Source of the DNA: Vishniacozyma victoriae
Taxonomy: Eukaryota; Basidiomycota; Tremellomycetes; Tremellales; Bulleribasidiaceae
DNA length: 64,000 nt
Reading direction: 5' to 3'
Assembly (NCBI GenBank): GCA_017654735.1
Contig: JADPYG010000088.1
Span: 434,001-498,000 of the forward strand
Part shown: positions 1 to 10,432 of the stretch, piece by piece
Position numbering within the stretch: the first letter of the stretch is position 1
Layout: each line of letters begins with the position of its first letter
Notes under the pieces: model-generated
The model's database searches: none
Seen by the model: the letters and a program-made list of their open reading frames with translations, nothing else
What the model was told of the DNA's origin: nothing
Position numbers and translations under genes: made by a program

Positions 1-1490
1 TCGATGCCGTGGATGTGACAGACACTGTGACGAGAGGTCAGTAACAACAGCTTACGTGAAGCGCGCTGGCTGTAGTATTCGATGGCAAAGTTGGACGAGA
101 TTGCGAGTTTGAGGTCCTCTCGGGCTTGGCTCAGTGTAGCCCTGACCACTCATTGCTTCAGATTGTCATTCTCGACTTCGATCGCAGTGAGGAGCCTGCT
201 TTCATACGTGGATATAGTGGTTATACAGGTTATGGTAGAGAGCATGGATTGCGGCTTTGTACAGCTGGCGGATTCGGATGGTCTCGCAAATCATGATTTC
301 GGAGACTGATGATCACTCATGCCTGCCAGGGCTGACAAGCAGCCGCTGTTACTGGTCCACTTTAAACCTGCAGACGATCGCCAGAAGTATACAAAGCGCA
401 TGATCTAATTGTTGCATACATAGCAGTTGGATCCCAAGCCTCTCTCCCTCAATCAGATAGCTCAAACCATTGCCCATCAGCCCTGATGGTGAGTTCGGTG
501 GCATCATCGTTGGCCTTCGGGATCAACTTGCAATTCAAGCCACCGACCAACCAGTTACGTGTGGGTCGTAAGCTCAATGATACCACATCTTCCTGCGGCA
601 GCGGGTGTTTATGCTGCATCCCTCCTCCACCGCCTTGAAATCGCTCAAGCTCGGCTTTGGTCACAACTCCGGCTGAACTGCATTGGTTAAATTACGTTGT
701 GGCGACAGCGATAATTTCGTTGGCGGTCAGAACATCAATCATCGGCGGGACTCGTTCGGTACCCTTCTCAGCAAGGCGCCGAATGGCAAGGTCTATTTTC
801 GCTCATCGTCGGTCCCATCATTGAGGTGCACCAAATCGGGCACGGAAGCAGGCTACACTCCAAATACAGATCGGAGCTAGACCGGAGGGGGGGTGATTCG
901 TGTACTCAGTAGCCCAGCCTGGAGCACCGAAGGGTCACTGGGATACGCTGAAATGGCGCATGATTTCCACCGCTCCGAGGCCTTGACAAAACCGACAGCT
1001 GATACCCAGTCGTGATAGATCTAATTCAATACGCCGAAAATTGCGCGCCAATCCCTTTCCGCCCCGATCTTTGTCGAACTCACAGACACCGGTTTCAGTG
1101 TGACGTAGACGTTCGACGCACTCATGTCCTGCATCACATGTATAGGACCGATGAGGGGTCTATCCTTAGGCCGGACCGATGGCATGTCTAAAAACAGCCC
1201 ATCCAGCTCCTCCACCGCGAACATGTCTGGCTTGGCATTGGTCCGGGTCGGCGAAAGTGCCAGGGTGAGATTCCACTAATTACTCATATGATCCCGTCTG
1301 CCGACCCCCGGACGAATCCCCGCAGGCGCCATCAGGCACCCCCCGATTCCGGATTCCGTCGTGGAATCGCATATAACGCGCTAGCCCGGGATGCCGCTGA
1401 CATCTCCCCACTCTCTAATCAGCACGCTCAAAGTCTGGAGCGTTCTTCAAGGATTTGAAACATACTACTTGACCAGGCATTTCCGCAGGT
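1..1490. other. Sparsely coding end, no gene assigned
   Basis: I cannot support a gene here. Two short minus-strand frames look mildly protein-like, at 1021-1260 and at 449-664, but I could not join them through plausible splice sites and recognise no domain. They could be exons of an unknown gene or remnants of one. The last ~100 bases are the likely promoter and leader of the transporter that starts at 1491. Confidence 0.4.
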
Positions 1491-3832
1491 ATGGATACCG
1501 AAGCTGCAGTTGCCCGGCTCCGGGCCTCCTTGGTAGGCAAACAAGGTCTACAAGGTTTATGGGCGAACAAACGCCTGATGTGGATTGCCGTCGTAATAGC
1601 GTAAGTCACTCCGTCACTATATGATGTACATCCACTGACTGATGGCAGTTTGGCTGGTATTAACTGTAGGCTCGTTGGTTCAACCTAAGCCCTCTGCTCA
1701 CGAACTTTCAGACGGTTATGAACAAGGCTCATACGCTCAAGTCCTCGTCATGCGAAGCTTTTCCAATTCGGCTGCTTTCGGTACTTCTAGACCATCGATT
1801 ACGCAGACGAGCCATTGCTGACGCGATAGGCCAAATCTCATCTGATCCCAGTCTTAAAGGATGGACAGTCAGCATCTTGCCCCTGGGCGTGAGTGACGGT
1901 TACGGAAGGGCGAATCGTCAGCTGACGCGCTGATAGGGCTGGCTAGGTGCTTTGCTTAACGGATACGCCATTAACAGATTGGGCCGGCGAGGGGCTATCT
2001 TCGCTGGCGGTTTCTTCTGCTTAGTGGGCGGAGTAATGCAAGTCAGGCTTCACCGGTCAGAGGATGACAGCTGATGCCCGAACAGTACTACAGCCGCAAT
2101 GGGACCCGACTTTATATTTGCTGGTGAGCTCCCCGTGACGTGCGCCTCATGACGGAATACTCACGCTTCTCTAGGCCGGTTTTTCATCGGATTCTCTGTC
2201 GGGATCCTATCGGCGGCAGCGCCCACTTATCTTTCCGAAATTGCTCCTCCGGAAATCAGGGGGACCGTTGTCGGCCTTTTCCAGCTGGCCACGACTGTTG
2301 GTATCCTTGTTTCATATTGGATCGGGTACGGCACGAATTACATCAGCGCAACATCGTCCGTCTCGTGGCGGATCGTACGTGTACTTCATAAGGAGGATAT
2401 GTCAGCCCGCTTACAGAGACTCAGCCTTTTGCAGTGCAGATCCTCTCGGCACTCGGCCTGATGATTGGGGTATATCTTTGCCCGGAAACCCCGAGACATC
2501 TCATGAATATCGGCAAAGCAGAGAAAGCCCTAGAAGTCGTCGCTTACGTTCGAAAGCGAGACATCAACGATGAGCTGGTACAGATCGAATACCTGGAGAT
2601 CAAAGCCGAGGCTATGTTTGATACTGAGATTCTTGCGCGAAGATATCCTCAATTGGTAGGACGAGGTGGAATATCGGGGATCAAGATCGAGCTTTATCAG
2701 ATGAGCACTCTGGTATCCGACTGGTCTATCTTCAAGAGGACTGCGGCTGGGTGTCTGACAATGTTCTTCCAGCAATGGACTGGTATCGATGCAGTCGTCA
2801 ATTACGCACCGTGAGTCTAGCTCGTTGTAACGAATGAGCTGATGGTTAGCACAATTTTCTCAAGTATTGGTCTGAACGAGAATACAACTTCCCTCTTAGC
2901 CACAGGGGTCTTAGGCGGTGCGTTGTCGTTTTTTTACACTTGACTGATGTCCAGTTATCAATGTGATCTTCACGATGCCCGCACTGCAGTGGATCGACTC
3001 TCTGGGACGGCGGTCGCTTCTGCTAATCGGATCGTCTGTCATGATGACTTGCATGATCCTCCTCGCAGCTTTGAGCGCTTCCTTCGGGCATGATTGGGAC
3101 ACACATGTGGCTGCGTCGTGGGTGGCAGGTGAGTCGACAACTGGTCTTCAGATTTGATCGAGCGTGCTGAACTCCTGTAGTGGCCTGTATATGGACTTAC
3201 ATTGCCGGCTTCGCGGTGTCTTGGGGACCTTGCAGTTTCTGCTTGATCTCAGAGGTCTTCCCGCTGTCCGTTCGTGGACCGGGAGCCGCATTAAGTGCTT
3301 CGACTAACTGGTCAGTGGAGCTTCGCGAAACCATGATACCTCTAAGCTAAAGTGAAACAGGATGAACAACTTTGCTATCGCGCTCTTCGTCCCGACTGCT
3401 TTGGAGAACAGTGCGTCTCGCTATACGAGAGGCGGACCTTGCTGACACCATGTCTTAGTTGAATGGAAGACGTATATCATCTTCATTGCGACTCTCGCTC
3501 TAGGCGGTTTGTGGGTTATCTTTATCCTACCCGAAACACGCAACAAGGTATGTTCCAATCCTCTACCGATGTCATAGTCTCTGCTAACATCGACTTGCAG
3601 ACCCTCGAAGAAATGGAGTGAGTACACTTCTGCTATTCGCTTCATATTGATCTTTGCTAACTCGGTCAGCCTGGCATTTGGATCGCGTACCGGTGCAGAA
3701 GACTCTGCAAGAATGGCGGAGATACAAGAGCAAATTGGTCTCACAGCAAGATTATCAGGTATGTCGAGTCAAATCGACCTTTATGGTAAAGGAGAAGTCG
3801 AGCATCAAGATCAAGGAAAGACCATGGCTTGA
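1491..3832 (+). CDS. MFS sugar-transporter-family protein
   Basis: Major facilitator superfamily, sugar porter type, expected to be a 12-helix plasma-membrane carrier for a sugar or related polyol or acid. About 13 short exons can be joined. Visible family marks are an N-terminal YGYEQG segment, the GRR loop (about 1973-2005), a later AGRFFIG helix, PETPRHL after helix 6 (about 2480), FQQWTGI in helix 7 (about 2770), DSLGRR (about 2995), VFPLSVRG (about 3260) and PETRNKTLEEM near the C-terminus (about 3530-3615). The start is the first ATG before a clean GTAAGT donor at 1601. One junction near 2041-2086 does not keep frame with a normal-length intron (see findings), so the gene may be slightly damaged or spliced unusually. 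Substrate unknown. The neighbouring SDR gene could hint at sugar or uronate metabolism, but that is speculation. Confidence 0.8.
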
Positions 3833-4842
3833 GAGCCGAGCGAATAACTGGTCGAGGAAGGTTTCGAGGTGCAAGAAGAATGTAGTGAAATGGTTCTTCC
3901 GGGTTTCCATAGTAGAATTGTAATGAGCATAACTTTGGTAGTGTCGACGGTAGAACAATTGTCAAGAATGAAAAGTTGGGCATCACAGAAATTGAACAAG
4001 GATGCGACTTTTTGGGCGCCGGCTGATAGTTCTCACTTCTTGTTTCACCTTATAGGTCAACTACTGTATAGGCGGGACGGTGTCATAGTCACACTCTGTA
4101 AAGCAGCGATTTTAGATGTAAGTAGGTTCAAGTATGTTAAAAAGCGAGCTCAATGAGAGGGCTGGCTTTAACTGTGCATAGCCAATACCCGTAAGTAAAT
4201 GGCTAGTACACTGAAATCAGCCCACTATCTTGCAGCAAGTACCTGTATCTCTTCGTGCATAGAGTTCACAAAGACAACGTATGTCCCGGCAGCGCCTATG
4301 GCAGCTATATAAGCGTGCTGTCCCCGTAAAATGGACCTCCCATCCACCCCGCAATTCAAACCGGAGCGATGTGAACATCCGGAGTTGTGGACCGGAACGA
4401 TACTCGAGGTTGAGATCTCACTCAAATGGGCTGAATTGACCTATGGTTTTCCTACCATAACCTCATTGATAGTCGCTGCTGTCATTCCCAGCCGCGTTCG
4501 CGTGATCATGACTATCCTACATGCCTACGTCTCAGCATACACGAAAGACTATACTCTACAAACCCCTCCGTCATGTGCGCTCCAATTCCATGCTGCCCAC
4601 GCGGGGGAGATCAGGTGCTCCATCGTGAAGTCTATCCCCATATCGGCAAGTTCAGCCCGAAGCACGGTGTGCCGGAATCATAATTTCCCTGCATCTTTGT
4701 GCCGGATATCGTCCCGCCCGACACTGCCCCGAATTGATGTACTGTTTCTTTTGTAGGCTCACAGTATGCAATGACTTGCAGAAGAAAGCACACTCGATCT
4801 ACCGAAGCCATTCCCGTAAAGTGGTAACATCACACTCCTCGA
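3833..4842. other. Intergenic region, 1 kb
   Basis: Between the transporter stop and the epimerase start I see no credible gene. The longest open frame (4331-4756, plus strand) has no coding-like composition or recognisable domain. The region holds three CCGGA repeats (annotated separately) and presumably the promoter of the epimerase gene. Confidence 0.5.
4361..4396 (+). promoter_or_regulatory. Three direct CCGGA repeats
   Basis: CCGGA occurs at 4361, 4379 and 4392, all in the same orientation within 36 bases and about 450 bases upstream of the epimerase start. CGG-containing direct repeats are the usual target of fungal Zn2Cys6 activators. This is only a motif observation and could be chance. 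Confidence 0.25.
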
Positions 4843-5884
4843 ATGTCTCCCGTGATCTGTGTGACGGGAGCAGCAGGCCAAGTCGGTCAGCTCGTCACAC
4901 GAGCAGCCCTCGCTAGAGGGTACGATGTCCTAGGTCTGGACCTACCCGCCCAGTCAGGTATCAAGACATCATCATCCTACTCGTATGTCCAAAGCGATGT
5001 GGGTAATGTCGACAGTCTATACGATCTCGTCAAGTCTCATAAGTGCCAAGGAATGATTCATCTGGCTGCGGTCCTGAATAACCCAAACCGGACAACTCCA
5101 GGTCGGAGCTACTCCGAACATGTACGTTGATGATATGTAATGGGTGCTTATCTTGATAGGAGATCTACAAAATCAACTCCATGATGTCTTACAATATTCT
5201 GACCGTGTCAGCTCGTTTAGCTATCAACGAGGTGGTGCAGGCTTCAAGCGTGAACGCCATTGGAATGCGTGAGTATATATAGAACAGTCTCATGACAAAC
5301 ATATATGGGCGGGCTGATACGTGTCTTTACAGTCGGATCTTTATCCCCCTCGTTCGACTACCTGCCACTCGATGAACAACACCCTTGTCGGCCGCAGGCG
5401 GCTTACGATCTTAGCAAACAGTACGCTCGTCCAAGCAGATTTGACTGTCAAGCACTGATGGTCTAGGATCTGTGAAATTCAGGCTGATTCATTTGCGAGT
5501 AGGAACCCCCAAATGCGAATCGCTTCATTGAGGTATCATTGGGTCGTCGAGCCAGCTCTACTGTCAGCGGAAGCACTCGACAGGAGAAAAGGCGACAAGA
5601 AGGACCTTTGGGGTTATATCTCGGAATCCGATACCGCTGCGGCTACTCTTTTAGCATTGGATGCGCCCCGGACTACTTTTCCGGACGGGCACGAGGCTTT
5701 CTTCATCGTATCGCCGACGCAACATCAACGCAGCAGGACTGAGCTTCTATTGGATGAATTCTACCCCAAAGCCGAGAGAAGGCGGGCATGGAAGGGCAAT
5801 GAGGGTCTGTATGATTGCAGTAAGGCGGAGCGGATGTTGGGTTGGAAAGCTCAAGAGTTCTTCCCGTGGTATCCTGCTGCATGA
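4843..5884 (+). CDS. NAD(P)-dependent epimerase/dehydratase (extended SDR)
   Basis: Four exons (4843-5121, 5160-5268, 5333-5420, 5467-5884) join in frame to 297 residues. Residues 6-12 form the Rossmann glycine motif GAAGQVG, followed by the acidic end of beta-2 (GLDLP) that usually selects NAD. A YDLSK motif near residue 155 supplies the catalytic Tyr-x3-Lys, and HLAAV lies where the extended SDR family has its conserved strand. The size and the GAAGQVG/LDLP pairing resemble uronate dehydrogenases and related sugar-nucleotide-like epimerases, but I cannot fix the substrate. It probably acts in the cytosol: no signal peptide or membrane helix is visible. It lies 1 kb downstream of the sugar transporter on the same strand. 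Confidence 0.85.
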
Positions 5885-6310
5885 ATGCGTGTCATTGCCA
5901 TCCTACGATCCGTGGTCAGACTGAATCTACGTTACTTGGTGATGACGACATGGCTCAGTACAAAGCCGAGAAGCTTGCTCCCTTCGGTGTTGCGATGTCC
6001 GTTCACAGGGGCAACGCAAAACTAGCCGAGATCGCTGTCATTGCCGCCCAAGACCGGTGCAGCCCGATAGATCGCATGTGTTATACGGTTCCTGCTCGCC
6101 TTAGAGCTGGTGGGCGACGAGACATACTGAATGTACAGCATACTGAATACAGTGCTGGCCGTCAAGTCAGTGAATTGAGCGAGTGTAAATAACACGTCAT
6201 ACCAAAGTAACGGAATCAAAATGTACGCGACTGTCTTTGTGTCTAGTTGAATGATAAACAACTAATTGAAAGCAAGGTAATATAGTCCATAAGCATCATA
6301 CAGTACATCA
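5885..6310. other. Intergenic region
   Basis: Short spacer between the epimerase stop and the kinesin start. I see no coding-like frame. It should contain the epimerase 3' end and the kinesin promoter. Confidence 0.5.
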
Positions 6311-9168
6311 ATGTCGGAAGGTCAAGAGAATCAAGTATGTAGCTCATATAATCTACGATTCTATAGCTGACAAGATAGCACCTCTCTGCATCCCGCTTAC
6401 CCCGCCTGGCATCATCACCAGCAATGAAATCATCAATCCCAAAACCCCTTTCAACAGGAATCAACGCAAATAAACGTAAAACACCCTCATCACCAGCCGT
6501 TCCAGCAAAGCGAGTCGTATCCAACCCTTTAGCTCAATCAACAGCAGGTCCAAGGAAACCAACTGGATTCGTACCCACTACTAGGAAAGCTAGTGCGACA
6601 TTAGGGTCAGCTACCACGATAAGTCGACCGACATCTTCATTAGCTGCTTCTACGAGAAGGACTGCTAGTTCAGCTGCTGGACCTTCGAATTTGGGAAGAG
6701 CTGGACCTTCGGCTGTGGGTGGGAGGGCAGTGCCGGCAGCTGCGAGAAGACCACCCGCGGCCAGTACGACTAGGCCTGCTGTAGGGAGGGCGGGTAGTAG
6801 GGGTGTGAGCCCAGGTATGGGTGCGAGCGGAATGGCTCAGAACAATGTCAGCTTTCTTAAACGGTGTGCACAAAGGATTAGCTAACAGGTAGAACCAAGA
6901 TGGCCGTTTGGACAATGTGGAGAAGATGATGGGTGGTTTCCAGGATTTACTGGAGCGAGAGTGAGCTTTTTTGATCGGCTCGTTGATTCAAGCTGACATC
7001 CAGACAAGCTCGGAGTAAGCTACCGCTGTCTTGTTGGTGACAAGCTAACAAGTAGTAAATTCCCTTCAACTCTCCCAAACCGACCTTCAGCAACTCCTCC
7101 AAAACACCCAGAATACCGAACGAGAAGCCCGTAAAGATCTCACCAACGCCTCTGAGGAATTGGCTGTTCTTCGCGCGACTCACGCTAGGGAGATTGATGA
7201 GCTTGAACGGACCGTTGCGAGGAAAGATCGGGAAAAGAGAAATATCGAGGAAGAGCTTAAAGATCGGGCAGAGGAAGCTACCAGGGACCGTGAAGCTATT
7301 AGGGAACTCAAGGTCAGTCATTTCAATGACCATGGAGATGGGCTGATGAGTAGCAATCCCTAGCAACACAATCAACACAACACATGACTCTCTCTGCTCA
7401 ACTTACAGCGGCACAAACGCAAAATACAATCTTACAAGCTGAAATTGAAAGGGCCACATTATCGATATCAGCTATGAAAGCTGAAGTTGAAGTATCCAGG
7501 CAGAAGAACAAAGAAGCAGATGAAATGGCTGCTATCAAAGTGAAAGCTGCGGAGGATGAACGTGATAGACGGATTGCAGAGATTGAAGATGAGTTGAGGG
7601 CAGCAGAGACTATTAGGAGGAAACTACATAATCAGGTTCAGGAGCTGAAAGGTGAATACCTCTCTCTGACATCGGGATCTCTCGGAACGTGAGCAATTGC
7701 TTATGATCAGGCAATATTAGGGTGTTTGCACGAGTCAGACCTGCGCTAGAGCACGAATCTCCATCACCAGATGCCCTCGCGGACATCTCATACGGGGATG
7801 AACGACTAGCGGCAGAAACGGGTCAGGGACAAATGATCATCTCCAGCAAGACCGAGTCTGCTACTGGAAAGGAGAGGGAGAGTGTCAATACTTTCGCTTT
7901 CGACAAGGTCAGTCATCATCCGCATCAGGAGACGGAACTGATGCATAGATCTTCCAACCAGTTGCTGGGCAGAAAGAGGTATTCGAGGAGATCTCTATGC
8001 TTGCTCAGAGTGTTCTCGATGGTTACAATGTACGTTCAATTTGGATCACGAGTCTGGGCGCAGAAGAGAGCTAATGGAAGGTATGTATATTCGCATATGG
8101 TCAAACTGGATCTGGTAAATCATGGACCATGGAAGGTGGTCAGGTAAGCTACTTTCGACGCTGATTCGACAAAGCTGACGATCAGACGGACGAGACGGCC
8201 GGTTTGATTCCCCGAGCGATCGATATGATCTTTACAGTCAGTTCACAATTACGCGACCGCGGATGGAAGTATCAGATGGAAGGACAGTTCTTGGAAGTTT
8301 ATAATGAAGTTGTAAGCTCTCCCGGTATTCAGAGTGAGATGAGCTGACGGGTAGATCAACGATCTACTTGGAAATGGTCAGTTCGATACCAAGAAACACG
8401 AGATCAAGATCGATAAAGAGGGCAAGATGACTGTTACCGATGTCGTTAGCAGTATGTCCTCTCCTTCATGGCGAGACTGAATCGAGCTGACATCCAGTCC
8501 CACTGAGCAGTCCTCGATCAGTCGCTACCCTGCTCGAGCGAGCTTCTTCCAGACGAGCAGTGGCCGCTACGCTTATGAATGAACGTTCTTCCCGATCCCA
8601 TTCCGTCTTTACTCTCAAAGTAAAGGGTGTGAACCCATTAACAGACGAACGATGTGAAGCGATGCTCAACCTCGGTATGTCTCCCTTCTCATATCTACAT
8701 TCAGTAGAAGGAAGCTGATGGTGTAGTCGATTTAGCAGGATCTGAACGACTCGCTTCATCCGGCGCTGGGGAGAATAAAGATCGACTGAAGGAGACGATT
8801 AATATTAATAAATCGTTATCTGCGCTTGCGGATGTTATTGGTGCTCTTGGGCAAGGGCAGCAGGGTGGTCATGTCCCTTATAGGAATTCGACATTGACTA
8901 GGTTGTTGCAGACTAGTTTATCAGGTATGTCCCTATCTCCTCCATCTGTCCCTCTTGTCTTGACACGGCCCTTGATGGAAAGCGAAGAGAACAGAATATC
9001 GTGAGAATTGAAGAAAAGAGCTGATGATCAGGATCAAGCAAAACACTTATGATGTGTAATCTCTCTCCCCTCGCTGCTCATCTTGGAGAATCACTCTGTA
9101 GTCTGAGATTCGCTACTAAAGTCAATAGTACTGTGGTGGGTAGTGCCAAGAAACAGGTCGTCAAGTAG
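6311..9168 (+). CDS. KAR3: Kinesin-14, C-terminal motor (Kar3 type)
   Basis: Minus-end-directed microtubule motor for spindle assembly and nuclear fusion. The N-terminus is a basic Ser/Pro/Ala-rich tail (residues about 1-165), followed by coiled coil to about residue 370. The motor comes last, as in kinesin-14, entered by the neck sequence [13 protein letters not shown] that crosses the intron at 7652-7710. The P-loop [10 protein letters not shown] lies near 8095, switch I SSRSHS near 8590, switch [10 protein letters not shown] near 8730, and the tubulin-binding helix motif NINKSL near 8805. The protein is about 730 residues, close to yeast Kar3. The first coding exon is only 8 codons (6311-6334), then GTATGT; exon 2 starts at 6379. 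Exon 4 is an 11 nt micro-exon (7004-7014). The 3' end faces the bL21m gene. Confidence 0.93.
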
Positions 9169-9459
9169 GGGTGTATTGCTTTCTTGTTAATGATTATCTG
9201 TATGTTTATGTTTAATTGTACTTTACATCTTGGTCGTATGGACTATTGCGGTGCATATTATTAGATTGCGTGAGATGAGGTCGATGGTATCAACGATATG
9301 TCCAATGACTGAGAATTGATATGTCCAATGATTGACGAATGGACGGAAAATGGACTTCGTGAAAGCAGACTCTTGTCCCGATATGTGTGATCATGGTGAA
9401 GATGCATGTCTCTTCCCATCGAGACCAGCTACGTGTCCTATGCTATGCTATATCAAGCC

Positions 9460-10174
9460 CTACGCCGATGCCTCTCCGTGCCCCTCGCCTAGATGGATAT
9501 CCCCAACCCTCAACCTCGTCCATCCCTGCTTATGCTGAATAGTCTTCCTGTACCCCTTTCTCCTCTTTGTCTTGACAATCTTCTCAAGTGGACTCTTTGT
9601 ATGTTCCAAAATAGTCAATTTACACCTAACGACCCAATCAGGTAACGCCTCGATAGTCCCATCCAATCCCCTTGGCATTGTCTTTCTTAATTCCCGTCCT
9701 TCAGCTGCTGGTGATCTGATCGAGTACTCTCTTGAGCCAACTTCTAATATACGAGTTAGGTCTAGTGTGGTTCCTGGTGGTTGAAGTGGTTTTAATGTGG
9801 GTAGAGTTAGGATGTCACGAGGATGTAGGAGGTATGTACGTGAATGAAGTCGGGCGGTAATGTATCGACCTGTTGAAGGGGTTGATTGGGATTTGATTAA
9901 GTCGATGCCTGAATCTGGGTTTGTTGGTAATGATGTTGAAGCGGGTAGGAGTGGAGGTAGTTTTGATGAGGTTCTTGATGGACCCGGAGTTGATGATGAT
10001 GAGGCATTGGTGAGATCGACTGCTGGGATGGGGGTTGCTGGTGGGACTAGAGGTGAGGTTGTTTGGAGTGCCCTAGCCACTGGGCGTGTGAAGACTGGTT
10101 GATTAGTTGATTGAAATTGATTACTGTGTAGTACACGTACAGCTTGAGAAAGGTATAGATGGTCTAGGTGCCAT
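9460..10174 (-). CDS. Mitochondrial large-subunit ribosomal protein bL21m
   Basis: Component of the mitochondrial ribosome large subunit. The C-terminal third carries the L21 signature KTKRRKGYRKTIQHKQGWTR (stop at 9460-9462), matching the bacterial L21 rRNA-binding loop. The large exon (9460-10094) contains no usable ATG at its 5' end. A 34 nt first exon (10141-10174, starting MAPRPSIPFSS) joins to it across a GTACGT...ACCAG intron in the correct phase, giving 222 residues and a basic, Ser/Arg-rich N-terminus typical of a mitochondrial presequence. The gene is divergent from the ATP synthase alpha gene, with about 258 bases between the two start codons, so the two mitochondrial genes may share control. 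Downstream it converges on the kinesin gene. Confidence 0.9.
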
Positions 10175-10432
10175 TGTATGTGATGTCTATGCTATACTAT
10201 ACGCTATTCAATACTCAATACTCAGTAGTAGACAGTAGGATGATCCAAAAATGTGCCACATCGTTAAACGCCTACCCTATTAAATGAAACTCCGATTACC
10301 CTGAGATACTCCCCTCACTCCCCTACTAACTCACTCCGACTGCTTCCGTTTCCACCAAACCACCAAATCCCTCTACTCTACTCCTCCTTCTCTTCCTCTA
10401 TACCCCTTACAAAACACTGTACATCACTCAAG
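10175..10432. promoter_or_regulatory. Shared divergent promoter, bL21m / ATP1
   Basis: Only about 258 bases separate the start codons of two nuclear genes for mitochondrial proteins on opposite strands. The ATP1-proximal half (10300-10430) is pyrimidine-rich, as is common in tremellomycete 5' leaders of highly expressed genes. Co-regulation is inferred from position only. Confidence 0.55.

Noticed and set aside
4331..4756. 141-codon plus-strand open frame in the 1 kb spacer
   Set aside because: No domain, no coding-like composition, no splice partners.
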